From the NCBI GenBank assembly GCA_964446285.1, contig CAYUNT010000029.1, positions 1-31,754 on the forward strand: a DNA stretch of 31,754 bases, in the 5' to 3' direction. This document shows positions 1 to 10,016 of the stretch, one piece after another. The stretch's first letter is position 1; each line of letters starts with the position of its first letter. Origin of the DNA: CAYUNT01 sp964446285. Lineage in GTDB: Bacteria; Sumerlaeota; Sumerlaeia; SLMS01; CAYUNT01. The translations under genes were made by a program, and so were the position numbers. Under the pieces are notes generated by a model. It ran no database searches. It was not told the DNA's origin and was given only the letters and a program-made list of their open reading frames with translations.

Positions 1-328
1 AAAGCCCTATGCATCCCCCTAAAAACCCGTGAGAAGCATTTACGGAATTGTCCTGCCCCGCGCTCAGGACCGTTCCAGGTTAGTGGTGGCATGGGCATTT
101 TGCCCGTGATTCCGGTGGCTTGGGCGTCTCGCCCAAGGTTTTTCCTGCACTTTGAACGGTTCCTGGCCTCGCGCTCCGCCATTCCATTCGGTTTAAGGAA
201 ATGCTTGATAAATTGGCGGGCGCTCTATACAAACCAACTGGCATTACATTGGGGGAAAGACGTTCGCTCCCGTATTACATAATCGTTCGTTTTTTCAAAG
301 TTTCTTTGCTATGGGGAGATTTCCTGCG
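1..328. other. Upstream region of the giant secreted protein gene
   Basis: No convincing gene is visible in this stretch. The left half holds the palindromic element listed separately (62-166). The right half is plain leader sequence ending in a GGGGAG Shine-Dalgarno at 313-318, ten bases before the ATG at 329. A short open frame at 91-282 runs straight through the palindromes and has no recognisable protein character. I could not identify a convincing -35/-10 pair. Confidence 0.6.
62..166. repeat. Two tandem REP-like palindromes flanked by an imperfect inverted repeat
   Basis: Two related units of about 30 bp follow each other, each starting GGTGGC (85-113 and 114-145). Each carries a hairpin. 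The first is at 90-108, with CATGGGCA pairing with TGCCCGTG through one G-T wobble and a TTT loop. The second is at 119-137, with CTTGGGCG pairing perfectly with CGCCCAAG around a TCT loop. The pair is bracketed by an inverted repeat, CAGGACCGTTC at 65-75 and GAACGGTTCCTG at 154-165, offset by one base. It could be a REP-type extragenic palindrome or a very short non-autonomous element. Confidence 0.6.
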
Positions 329-3300
329 ATGAAAAAGCAAAGAAGAATTCATCCATTGTTCTATGCCTTTGCGATTCTGTTGCTGCTGTCTGCTGGCCGC
401 ATGGCCGCTGCCGCCCCCGGCGACGTGACGGGCGATGGCGCGGCCGATGGGCGCGATGCCCTGATGATTATGCGCCATGTGGACGGACTAGAGACCTTAT
501 CCCCCGAGCAGCAAGCGGAGGGCGATGTGGCGCCTGTGCCGGGAACAGGCGGGCGGGACGCCGGCGACGGCGCAATCACGGAGGAGGATGCCTTGCGCAT
601 CCTTTGCCAAACGCTGGGGCTGGCGGCCGAAGGCGAAACGACGGGCAACTACGCGGGTTCCACGCCTCGCATCTTGGATTTTACGCCTAAAAGTGGTCCG
701 GTGGGAACAGTTGTGACTATCATCGGGCGCAATTTCGTGGGCGCATGGCCCGGAGAAGACGCTGCTTTCATCGGCGGCGCGCAAGCCTCCATCCAGACGA
801 TTACTGGCTCGAAAATCGTGGCGGCGGTTCCAGCGGACGCAGTGTCGGGCATTATACAGGTTCACACGCCCGGCGGCGTGGCTTCGAGTTCGCCGGAATT
901 CACAGTGACGCAATCCGTCTCAGGCCGCGTGGATTTGGGCGCGGGGCTGAATCCGGCGGATTTTACAGTGGTGAGCGTGTTTGCCGAAACGACGCCGGAC
1001 GCCTCGACTGGAGAGTTTTCGCTGAATTTGCCTGTGGACCGCCTGGCGATTGTTGGGGCCGCGCCAAAAGGTCCCGGAATGAACGTGTTCCTCGCGATGC
1101 GGCTGCCTGAGGAGAAGGACGGAACTGGCGGCAAAAAGGCAGCGGCGCAGGGCGATCCACTTGTGGTCGATGCGCAATCCACAGCCTATTCGTTGATTTT
1201 TATGCATCCGTTCTTGATGACACGCGACATGAGCCGCGTTCGCGCCTTGCTGGACCTTATGGCGCCTCTTCCGGCGGTGCAAAATCTGGTGAGTGTTGTG
1301 GCGCGGCGTTATCCGCAAGGGGCCAATGGCCTGGACGATCCCGAGGTCGAGGCCGCGTGGGGGCAGGCGGTGGCGGCGGTGCTTAGTGTCCTTCCCTCCG
1401 GAACCGCATTCAACATCGCCAGCGCTGGCGGGGGCAAAGTGGGCCGCTCGCTTGCGTGGGATGGGGGTGCGCAAAGCGCGAGCGCGGCTCAATTCGCAAA
1501 TCGCCCGCCGGATTCTTTCAAGGAATACAAAGCGGCCAAGACCGTGAAGGTCTCGGGCATCGACCTCGATTATCTGAAGTTCCGGTATGATGCGGGTGAA
1601 GGCGCGGTCATGCCGGCCTTGCAGACGGATTACAGCCCCGTGGACTGGCTGGTGGCGATTTACCGGCTGGATCCGCGCGACATGCCCGAGGGAATCGGCG
1701 CGCGTTATGATGACCTGAAAAAACGCAACATCAAGCGCGAGAACTATGAAAAATCCACGTTGGTAGCAGGGAATCTGTGGACGGCGAAAATCGACGTGCT
1801 CGGGCAGGGCATGGATTTTGTCATGGGCACGGTGCTCGATTGGGTGGGCCTCGGCGGCGGCGACCCGAATCTGCCGATCCCCGATGGCGAGGATGCCATA
1901 TACATGATCCGGGCCTTCAGCGGATCGTTCAAGGACCGCTGGCAATTCTCGGGCGACGACGCCGTGGCGATGAAAGCCGTAACGGGCGATGTGCGAATGG
2001 GCAATTACGCCACATGCATTAATGTGACAGTTGCGCTGGTGGACGTATGGTCATTGGTCGCCGGACCGGAAGGCAAGCCCAGCAAAGAGGCAATAAAAAC
2101 AGGATTCCAGAATGCCCTTGCGGCCATCTCGAAGGAATTTGGCGGCAATTCGCTTGGTGATCTTTCTGCGAAGCAGGCCCTCCAATCTATCCTCACTATC
2201 GTTGTTGAGGCGGGCAAAGGGGTTGCCGTCGCTTACGCCAAGGAAGGCCTCTCCCAGGCCCAGAATAAACTTCAGGGCACTTTGCAGAAGGCGCTGGGCA
2301 AGGCTGTTCCATTGCTGGAAATTCTCTACAAGGTATCTCTAATCGGCAAGATTGGCGAACGCATTGTCGGCCTGATGGGCTACATCGTCAGTCCGCTCGA
2401 TTTGGAAATTGTCTATGGGCCGACGCCGCTCGAAACGGCATTTGTTCTGGTGGGTGATCCATTCACGCCAATCATAGACTCGATTTCGCCCAACATCGGC
2501 GGCCCGCTCGAGGAAATCACGCTGGCAGGCCAGCGTTTTGATCCGGACCTCGCAGACAACAAGGTCTGGTTCGGCAGCACGGCGGCGGAAGTCGTGTCCG
2601 TAAATCCCGACGGGACGCATTTGAAAGTCCGCGTCCCGGCCGAAGGATTGCGCGAATACAATAATCCTTATACGATCTATGTGGAAACGCCCGCCGCGCT
2701 GAAAAAAGGAAGCAAAAGCGGATTTACTTTCCGGGACATTCCGGTTTTGACATCGCTTTCTGTGCTGCAAGGCTATGGGGCATCTACCAATCCGGTGGGA
2801 AAACCATATTCGGATTTCACGGGCACCGAAGTGATGCTGAATGGGTGGAAATTCAACAAGCCGTCATCCGGACCGAACATCGAGGTGTATTTCGGCGCGA
2901 CCAAAGCAACAATTATCCAGCAGAGCAGTGTTGCTCTGCGGGTAAATGTCCCTTCGCTTCAATCGACGGGTCCGCACGATGTGTATGTGCGTTACCAGAT
3001 CGACGGGCGCTGGGAAGAGACGCGGCATTTGTCATTCAACGTGTTCGGCCCGCCGCAGATTTCGAGCGTAACGCCCACGACCGCTCCTGCCGGCGCGCTT
3101 TTGGAAATTCAGGGGCAGAACTTCAATACCTGCCAGGTTCTGATCAATGACACGAATGTCTATGCCCGAAATCTTGATGGGCAGAATCGGCTGATCGCAA
3201 CAATGCCTAATGTGGGCGACGACGGCCAGCAGGTGCCTCTCGAAGTGTGGTCGCCCGCCGGAAGCGCCCAACGCCAGATCACTCGCCAGGCGGGCCTCAA

Positions 3301-6300
3301 GGCGCCGGATCGCAATCAACCGCCCGCGGGGCTGAAAATTCCTGTGCAGACAGACTCCGCCGGACAAGCCATCGATGGCAAAATCACAATGGATGAGGCG
3401 ATGGCGTTGGCGCGCGGTTCGATCAATTTCTGGGATGGCGGCCTCTACGACGACAAAAATCAAGAATATACACAGCATTGGCAGGAATTTCGCAGTGGAA
3501 CAGACCCTGATTATGTTTATTGGTGGGAGCAGACATCAACGGACACCAAAACTCTGGATGCAAACAACGGCCCGGCTCATGAATTGCGAAAGCATTACCG
3601 AGTAGATCATTTCTATAGTGGGACAGTGTCGTCACCATACCTTCTCGGCACCGAGGACCTTGATTCCGGAGTGGACACCCAGCACAAGGTGGAAGAAGGC
3701 GATTATTGCATTGCGGTCGGAGGAAATATCAGCGATTTCAGGTCTTACAATGGCGCGGACTACATGGACGTTATTGAAACGGATACTGGCACGCACACAT
3801 ATTTCACTGACGCGGGCATTCATCTGGGCCGCTATGATCAAATCAATTTCGCGAATACATCCATCATCGTTCACTCCGGGGAAATTTCGCTGGAAGAAGG
3901 GGTTTGGATTCAAGCTGTGGCCATTGAGTCATCCACTCCCATCCGCTGCCAGGGCAACTATGTTTTTCTTGGCCCCTCTTTTACGCGCTCGACGATTGAG
4001 ATTCGCGGAGGAGCCGGAATCCTCATCGAACAGGCATTCAAGGTCAACCTTGAGAAGGTAAAGGTTCTTGCGGCAAATAGCGATGCCATCACGCTTATCA
4101 ATAGCGGCTTGTGCGACATAGACGCCACCGTCGAGAACGCAAGTGGCGCGGGCGTTCATCTGACAGGCAGCGACGAGAATGATTTGTCCCTCGCAGCCTC
4201 GGGATGCGGCGGCGACGGGATTTTGCTCGATAACAGCCGAAAAAACACCATCACAGGCTTTTCGGCGTCGAACTGCTCGGGCAGCGGCGTTAAGGTTTCT
4301 GGCGGCTCGATCAACTCAATTTCGGGAAGCGAAATCCGCGCCTGCGCTGCGGGTATTTCGCTTGAGAATACGGAACGAAACGAAATCCACGGCACGCTAA
4401 TAATACGCGAATGCACGGGCAACGGGATAACGTTTGATGGAGGAAGAGGCAACAAAATCAATGGCTATACCTATACGCCGGTGCAATCGCTTCGGAACGG
4501 TGGAAATGGCCTCGAAATTATCGACAGCTCGCTCAACATCATCGATGGCCTGGATAGCGCCGGCAATAATGGCGCGGGCGTGGTGATGCGCGGCAACGAC
4601 ACCTCGTGGAATGAAATCTGGTCGCTCTCCTCGGGACGTTATTGCAACCTTGGCGCATATACTTTCACGCTGCTTGGCAACTCTCACGAAGGACTTCACA
4701 TTCTTGGCGGCGCGAACCACAACCGGATTACGGTGACCAATCAGCAGGCGCGCATTGTTGCCAATAGCGGGCATGGCGTTCTGGTGGAAGGGGCGGGCAC
4801 AAGCTACAACACGCTCACTTGCTTCGTGGGCAATTGCAAATTGTATCCGGATGCCGCCTCGCAGGGCAATGGGGGCGACGGAATTCGTTTCGCGGGAGGG
4901 GCGTCGCATAACACAGTCATTGGCAGCGATATCAACGGAAACGATGGCAATGGCGTGACGTTTGAGGGACAGGGAACCGAGCACAATACCATTACGGATT
5001 CATGGATTGGCTCGCTCGTGCTCGTGAACGGCGAAACGAAAACCCCCAAGCCGAACCTGGGGATGGGCGTGTGGATGGATGCGCCCGCCCGATATGTGAG
5101 TTTGATCAATACGAAAATCGGAATACACAATGTGGGCGGAGTGTATTGCGGGCATCAGACGAGCATGCCGCCCGAGGGACAGTGGAACGCCGTATTGGAG
5201 AATTGCGATATTGGCTGGATGGATGAGGTGCCAATCTACAATCCCGCACCCGCCGCCGCGGCGTCCTCTTCCGCGGCGTCCTCTTCCGCCGCTGCGCCAG
5301 TCAATTCCACCGGCATTGGCCTGCAACTTGACGGCACCTCCTATTGCCGCCTGAGCGATGTGGACATCGAGTATTACAATACGGGCGCGCTGCTGGGCGG
5401 TTTGCCATGGACCGGCAACGACATTGACATATATGCAAAAGATTGCACCCAGGACGGAGTCCGCATCGAAAACGCGCACGATCAGGAATTTTACAAGCTG
5501 GACTCGGGTTCCCACCAGGGCAATGGCATCGTGCTTATCAATTGCCAGAATGTCTTTACCCATTCCGGCTGGTTCCAAACGTGGGATAATGCCAAATATG
5601 GCGTGGTCATTCAAAACTGCGAGAACGTGCATGTCGATTCCGGCACATGGCTGTATAACCTGGATGGCGGGATGCACATCACGAATTCCCGCCAGGTTAT
5701 TGTGGAAGACAGCTTCCCCCGCGAAAATCTGCGCAACGGCATCACGATCGACGCCAATTCGGACGGAATCGAGATATTCAATGGATTCATTGATACAAAT
5801 GGAGATTTCGGCATCCAGGCCGTGAATTCCTCCAATCTGTATATTCACAACATTTGGGTGGGAGACAATTTGCAGGGAGCCATCCAGATCAACAATTGCG
5901 CCAATGTGCAAATCGGCAAGGAGCAGGAAGGAACCAACGTCAATCTGGGCAGCGATCTAAATCCCACGCTTCACATCTTGGGGGATGGCACGAAGAATGT
6001 CCATGTCCGCTCAACGAATTTTTACACCGGCGAACCAGCGCCCGGCATTCCCGCCATTCTTGTTGAGGGAGGCAGCGATATTCTGATCGGCCACTCGGAA
6101 CCCCGGCTGGGCAATCAAATCCGCGGCGAAGAACAGGTGGGAATTCTGGCGCGGGGCAATGTCTCAAACCTGCGCATTTATAATAACCAGATTGGCCCCG
6201 AACTCCGAAGCACAGGCTACGGAATAATGGAGAAGGGCATCGTTCTGGACGAGGGAATCCGGCGCGTGGCCGCGATGGGAAACACCATCTGGAGATGCAC

Positions 6301-8542
6301 GTCGCACGGCGTGCTGATCCGGGGCGGCGCGTCGGAAAATGCCTTTGTTCGCAACAGCATTACGGAAAGCGGCGGCGATGGCATCCGCGTGGAAGGCGCG
6401 GCGGCCCGCTGCAATCTATTCTCCCAAAACATTATCACATCCAACGCGGGAAAAGGCATCGCGCTCGCGGGGGGAAACGACCAAATCGCCGCGCCGGTTA
6501 TCACGAACATTTCCCCAACCAGCGACGCGATTTCGGGAGTTATCAATCCCGTGCCTCCGCCGGGAACGGGGGTCGAGGTCTATGCCGACCGGGGCGACGA
6601 AGGCGCGCAACTGCTTGGCATTTCGCCTGTATTTGGCAACAATTTCAGCATCAACAGCCCGGTTCCGCCTGCAAGGGCGCTTCATGCCATTGCCATTCAC
6701 CCGGATGGCAACACCTCGGAATTCGGCCCGGCGATTCAGGAACAACTGCCCAACTGGAATCCATTCTTTTACTCGCAAGGTGAGCCGGGCGCGCGCAACC
6801 TCCTGGCGCTCGATCCGGATTGGCCCCTGGCGCAAACGATCGTGGCCGGCGCGGGCGATGATTTCGATCCGCAGGCCTCTGTCTCCGGGCAAGGGCTGGT
6901 TTTTGTGTCTGACCGCGAAGGCGATCAAAACCTGTATTATCAGGCTCTTCCCTCAGGAACCCCAGTGCGAGTTACCTTCGATTCCGCCAATGAATTCGAT
7001 CCCAGCTGGCGCGAAAATCTGATGGCGGTCGCTTTCGCCTCCGACCGCGACGGGAATCTGGAAATCTACAAAACCGCGCTCGATCTAAACAATCTTCCGG
7101 GAACTCTCCAGCAGTTCGAAGGCAGCAGGCAGCGTTCGGCCTCCTATAGCTCGGGGGGCGGGTATTTCACGCTGTTCAACGCCGGCCCGATGTCCCTTGG
7201 CGCCATAGAATTTTATGTGGATGACGCGCCCGCCCCGTTCGAATGGAGAATTTACGAATACGGACAGTCTAATTTCCTGCCAACAGCGCTTGTGGCGTCC
7301 GGGGTGACAACGCCCACGCAAACCGGCTGGCACCGCGCCGTGCTCGATCCCCCAGTGTCCGTTCCGCGGCCTTTTGTGGCTGGATATGTCCATCTGGCAA
7401 ATAACCAGCCCGCGTTTGGAGTGGCCAATGCGGTGAGCGGCGGCAGATATTTCAATTGGGATGGCGAGTTCAAATCATGGAGCACGGTAAATGTGCCGCT
7501 CATGATGCGCATCCCAGTCGATCCGCCCGTGCCGGTGCGCCTGACCAACCATCCGGCCACCGACCGCCGCCCCGCCTGGTCGCCCGGCGGAGACCGCATC
7601 GCCTTTGAGTCCAATCGCGGCGGAACGGCGGACATCTGGATCATGAACGCCGACGGCTCGAATCCACAGCGCCTCACCGACGGGGCGGGCGCGAACACAC
7701 AGCCCGCCTGGTCGCCCGATGGCGCGTGGATCGCATTCGTCTCAAACCGTGATGGAAACAATGAAATCTATAGAATCCGCGCCTCGGGCGGCGCGCCTGA
7801 GCGTCTGACCCAGGACCCGGCGGACGATATTGACCCGGCGTGGAGTTCCAACGGCCAGTTCATTCTTTTCAGTTCCAATCGCGAATCCGGATATGAGTGC
7901 TACGGGATGCCGCCATCGGGCGGGGGGCGCGTTCAGCGCCTGACCTTTGGCCGGCAGGCGGCCACGCAACCCGAAGCCGCGGCGGGCAATCTCCAGGCGA
8001 TTTTTGGCGTCAAGTCTTCGCTGGCGCTGGCGCCTGGGGCGAATGGCAACAAGTCCGCCGCCTCAGCATCCGTTCTCGCACTGGCCACTTCAGATGTTTC
8101 GGCCACCATCTCTTTGTCCAATGCCGCTGCCCTGCCCGGTGAAAACGCCACCATCCTTGTGCAATTGCAGGGGGTGGATTCTGCGGGCAATTTGCGCATG
8201 GGCATCGAATATGATCCGGCGATTTTGCAGGTGATGGAGACGCCTGTTATCGGGCTTGGATTCTCCGTGTTCGCAATGGCCCCGATGGAGTTCCCCGACG
8301 ACTCCGGCGAGATTCATTTCAACGGCGTGCGCGCGGATGGATTCACAGGCGGTGGCGAGGCCATGACCATCCACTTCCGCGTCAAATCTTCGGCGCGGCC
8401 TGGAACTTCTCCGCTGCGGTTCACGATGAGCGAGGTGTGGAAAACCGATTTGTCCGCCATGCCTCTGGCGGAAGATGGCGGCACGCTGACGGTAAAATCC
8501 GCCCCAGCGCAAGGATCGCTTTGGATTATTCTCGGGCAATAG
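329..8542 (+). CDS. Giant secreted protein: dockerin, TIG repeats, beta-helix, PD40 propeller, cohesin
   Basis: The protein has 2,737 residues. The start at 329 is chosen over the in-frame ATG at 311 because GGGGAG lies ten bases upstream and a signal peptide (KKQRR, then a hydrophobic core ending near AAAA) begins there. Residues about 31-105 hold two dockerin-like calcium loops (DVTGDGAADGRDAL and a second DGAITEEDAL). TIG/IPT folds lie at about 112-192, 714-798, 805-904 and 908-981. A long right-handed parallel beta-helix of NosD/PbH1 type (repeated N-x-I, G-N-G-I turns) covers about 1224-2051. PD40/TolB-like blades (W-S-P-D-G, F-x-S-N-R-D-G-N-x-E-I-Y) lie at about 2175-2258 and 2406-2544, split by a 140-residue insert. 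A cohesin-like domain covers about 2590-2724. There is an Ala/Ser linker near residue 1645. No LPXTG or PEP-CTERM signal is seen. It is likely an extracellular or surface adhesin or polysaccharide-binding protein. Residues 193-700 are unrecognised. Confidence 0.9.
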   Translation: MKKQRRIHPLFYAFAILLLLSAGRMAAAAPGDVTGDGAADGRDALMIMRHVDGLETLSPEQQAEGDVAPVPGTGGRDAGDGAITEEDALRILCQTLGLAAEGETTGNYAGSTPRILDFTPKSGPVGTVVTIIGRNFVGAWPGEDAAFIGGAQASIQTITGSKIVAAVPADAVSGIIQVHTPGGVASSSPEFTVTQSVSGRVDLGAGLNPADFTVVSVFAETTPDASTGEFSLNLPVDRLAIVGAAPKGPGMNVFLAMRLPEEKDGTGGKKAAAQGDPLVVDAQSTAYSLIFMHPFLMTRDMSRVRALLDLMAPLPAVQNLVSVVARRYPQGANGLDDPEVEAAWGQAVAAVLSVLPSGTAFNIASAGGGKVGRSLAWDGGAQSASAAQFANRPPDSFKEYKAAKTVKVSGIDLDYLKFRYDAGEGAVMPALQTDYSPVDWLVAIYRLDPRDMPEGIGARYDDLKKRNIKRENYEKSTLVAGNLWTAKIDVLGQGMDFVMGTVLDWVGLGGGDPNLPIPDGEDAIYMIRAFSGSFKDRWQFSGDDAVAMKAVTGDVRMGNYATCINVTVALVDVWSLVAGPEGKPSKEAIKTGFQNALAAISKEFGGNSLGDLSAKQALQSILTIVVEAGKGVAVAYAKEGLSQAQNKLQGTLQKALGKAVPLLEILYKVSLIGKIGERIVGLMGYIVSPLDLEIVYGPTPLETAFVLVGDPFTPIIDSISPNIGGPLEEITLAGQRFDPDLADNKVWFGSTAAEVVSVNPDGTHLKVRVPAEGLREYNNPYTIYVETPAALKKGSKSGFTFRDIPVLTSLSVLQGYGASTNPVGKPYSDFTGTEVMLNGWKFNKPSSGPNIEVYFGATKATIIQQSSVALRVNVPSLQSTGPHDVYVRYQIDGRWEETRHLSFNVFGPPQISSVTPTTAPAGALLEIQGQNFNTCQVLINDTNVYARNLDGQNRLIATMPNVGDDGQQVPLEVWSPAGSAQRQITRQAGLKAPDRNQPPAGLKIPVQTDSAGQAIDGKITMDEAMALARGSINFWDGGLYDDKNQEYTQHWQEFRSGTDPDYVYWWEQTSTDTKTLDANNGPAHELRKHYRVDHFYSGTVSSPYLLGTEDLDSGVDTQHKVEEGDYCIAVGGNISDFRSYNGADYMDVIETDTGTHTYFTDAGIHLGRYDQINFANTSIIVHSGEISLEEGVWIQAVAIESSTPIRCQGNYVFLGPSFTRSTIEIRGGAGILIEQAFKVNLEKVKVLAANSDAITLINSGLCDIDATVENASGAGVHLTGSDENDLSLAASGCGGDGILLDNSRKNTITGFSASNCSGSGVKVSGGSINSISGSEIRACAAGISLENTERNEIHGTLIIRECTGNGITFDGGRGNKINGYTYTPVQSLRNGGNGLEIIDSSLNIIDGLDSAGNNGAGVVMRGNDTSWNEIWSLSSGRYCNLGAYTFTLLGNSHEGLHILGGANHNRITVTNQQARIVANSGHGVLVEGAGTSYNTLTCFVGNCKLYPDAASQGNGGDGIRFAGGASHNTVIGSDINGNDGNGVTFEGQGTEHNTITDSWIGSLVLVNGETKTPKPNLGMGVWMDAPARYVSLINTKIGIHNVGGVYCGHQTSMPPEGQWNAVLENCDIGWMDEVPIYNPAPAAAASSSAASSSAAAPVNSTGIGLQLDGTSYCRLSDVDIEYYNTGALLGGLPWTGNDIDIYAKDCTQDGVRIENAHDQEFYKLDSGSHQGNGIVLINCQNVFTHSGWFQTWDNAKYGVVIQNCENVHVDSGTWLYNLDGGMHITNSRQVIVEDSFPRENLRNGITIDANSDGIEIFNGFIDTNGDFGIQAVNSSNLYIHNIWVGDNLQGAIQINNCANVQIGKEQEGTNVNLGSDLNPTLHILGDGTKNVHVRSTNFYTGEPAPGIPAILVEGGSDILIGHSEPRLGNQIRGEEQVGILARGNVSNLRIYNNQIGPELRSTGYGIMEKGIVLDEGIRRVAAMGNTIWRCTSHGVLIRGGASENAFVRNSITESGGDGIRVEGAAARCNLFSQNIITSNAGKGIALAGGNDQIAAPVITNISPTSDAISGVINPVPPPGTGVEVYADRGDEGAQLLGISPVFGNNFSINSPVPPARALHAIAIHPDGNTSEFGPAIQEQLPNWNPFFYSQGEPGARNLLALDPDWPLAQTIVAGAGDDFDPQASVSGQGLVFVSDREGDQNLYYQALPSGTPVRVTFDSANEFDPSWRENLMAVAFASDRDGNLEIYKTALDLNNLPGTLQQFEGSRQRSASYSSGGGYFTLFNAGPMSLGAIEFYVDDAPAPFEWRIYEYGQSNFLPTALVASGVTTPTQTGWHRAVLDPPVSVPRPFVAGYVHLANNQPAFGVANAVSGGRYFNWDGEFKSWSTVNVPLMMRIPVDPPVPVRLTNHPATDRRPAWSPGGDRIAFESNRGGTADIWIMNADGSNPQRLTDGAGANTQPAWSPDGAWIAFVSNRDGNNEIYRIRASGGAPERLTQDPADDIDPAWSSNGQFILFSSNRESGYECYGMPPSGGGRVQRLTFGRQAATQPEAAAGNLQAIFGVKSSLALAPGANGNKSAASASVLALATSDVSATISLSNAAALPGENATILVQLQGVDSAGNLRMGIEYDPAILQVMETPVIGLGFSVFAMAPMEFPDDSGEIHFNGVRADGFTGGGEAMTIHFRVKSSARPGTSPLRFTMSEVWKTDLSAMPLAEDGGTLTVKSAPAQGSLWIILGQ
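5256..5285 (+). repeat. 15-bp in-frame tandem duplication coding an Ala/Ser linker
   Basis: Two perfect copies of CCGCGGCGTCCTCTT lie head to tail inside the giant protein gene. They are followed by a partial third copy and encode an AAASSSAASSS-type stretch inside the beta-helix region. The period of five codons keeps the frame, so copy number could vary without destroying the protein. Confidence 0.8.
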
Positions 8543-8565
8543 CCCTCAAATCTGTCGAAAAGTCT

Positions 8566-9810
8566 TCAGGGTAGATTGGAGCGGGCGGCGGCGGCCTCGC
8601 GATACACATCGAGTGTGGCGCGGGCGGCGGCGGCCCATGTGAATCGCTCGGCTCGGCGGCGGGCGGCGCGCGACATTGCCATGCGGCGTTCGGGCGGGGC
8701 GTCGAAAATACCGCCAATCGCGCGCGCCCACGCATCGGGCGGCGCTTCGGGATCGAGCAGCACGCCCATCGGGATTTCCGCCGCGCCTTCTTCTTCGCAG
8801 ACCAATTCCGCCAATGCGCCCGCGCGCGAAATCGCCATGGGACATCCGCAAGCCATCGCCTCGAGCACGGGCAATCCAAATCCCTCCCACAGAGTTGGCA
8901 ACACGAACACGCGCGCCCCGCGATAAAGCGCCGCGAGGGTTTCATCCGTTACACCGTGGAACCATCGAACCTCCTCGGGCAGCAGGGCGGATTCGCGCAA
9001 AAGTTCTTCCAAAGTTACGCCTCCCCACCCAGAAGGTCCCACGCCCACAAGCAAGGGGCGGGGGCGTTCAGCGGAGGGCGGCGGCAGCGACTCGCGCCAC
9101 TGGGCGAATGCCGCGAAAAGCCGCCCCAGGTTCTTGCGCGGTTCAAGCGTTGCCACCACGAGCGCATACGGGCGGTCGATGCCCAAGGCGCGCAACACCG
9201 ACTGCGCTTCCTGGGCCATTTCCTCCGGCGCGGGCGAAAATCGAATCAGATTAACTCCCTCGGGAATCACTCGCAGCCGCGCCGGGTCGAGCCTGGGAAA
9301 GTGCCGCAATGCCTCGGCGCGCGTGGCCCGCGAAGGAACAATCACCGAATCCATTTCACCAAGCGCCCGCGGCAGGATGCGCGCCAGGTATTTGCCGCCG
9401 AGCGCGTGGGCGTGCGCGGGCTGGCGAAGAAAATACAAGTCGTGCAACGTAAAAATCCGCGCGGCCTGGCGCGAAGGCGCGATTTGCGATCCGGGGAAAT
9501 GCGCCACATCGCACGCCCCCCCCGCAAGCGTCTCGATGGCCGGGCGGCGCAGGCGGTTCCAGGCCGCCAGGAGCAGCGGACCTGGAAAGCGCGTAAAGCG
9601 CAAACGCAACGCCCCTTCGTGCTCCGCCAGAAAGAAATCCGCATGGATGCCTTCTCGATCGGGGCGCCGCCGCAGGGAATTGAACCAGAATGTGGGCGGC
9701 GGCCACGCCTCGGGCCATTGCGCGAGCAGGGCGCGCCCCAGCTCGAGCGCATAGCGTCCGATGCCTGCGATCGGCGGAAGACTTGCTGAAACGTCGAGCA
9801 AAATTCGCAC
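8566..9810 (-). CDS. Glycosyltransferase family 4 (GT-B fold)
   Basis: This is a 414-residue protein if it starts at the GTG at 9810, which gives the normal GT4 opening VRILLDVSAS...GIGRYALELG. An in-frame ATG at 9885 would add 25 residues, and the open frame extends further without family-like sequence. The C-terminal nucleotide-sugar domain shows PSRAT, VIPEGVN, the ATLEPRKN segment, and the catalytic E-x7-E as EGFGLPVLE. These are hallmarks of GT4 enzymes that move sugars from nucleotide donors to lipid- or protein-linked acceptors on the cytoplasmic side. It lies convergent with the giant protein gene (23 bp apart) and divergent from the PpiC gene. With the GT2 enzyme two genes away it suggests surface polysaccharide or glycoprotein synthesis. 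The exact donor and acceptor cannot be told from sequence. Confidence 0.9.
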   Translation of the reverse strand: MRILLDVSASLPPIAGIGRYALELGRALLAQWPEAWPPPTFWFNSLRRRPDREGIHADFFLAEHEGALRLRFTRFPGPLLLAAWNRLRRPAIETLAGGACDVAHFPGSQIAPSRQAARIFTLHDLYFLRQPAHAHALGGKYLARILPRALGEMDSVIVPSRATRAEALRHFPRLDPARLRVIPEGVNLIRFSPAPEEMAQEAQSVLRALGIDRPYALVVATLEPRKNLGRLFAAFAQWRESLPPPSAERPRPLLVGVGPSGWGGVTLEELLRESALLPEEVRWFHGVTDETLAALYRGARVFVLPTLWEGFGLPVLEAMACGCPMAISRAGALAELVCEEEGAAEIPMGVLLDPEAPPDAWARAIGGIFDAPPERRMAMSRAARRRAERFTWAAAARATLDVYREAAAARSNLP

Positions 9811-10016
9811 GAAAAACGCCCCAAAAACCAATTCAGCGAATGCGGCAATCCAGCGTCCGCCGCCCCAGCCGGAAAAAGCGGCCATTGACTGCGCGGAAAA
9901 CGGAAAAAGAGAATCAAAACGGCGGAGCGCTGGCGGAGGCTCGTCCGGGCGTGCGCGGAATGGCCGGCTGCGATTGGCGCCGTTTCCGCCCGCCACGAAG
10001 TGGAAGCGAGAATAAG

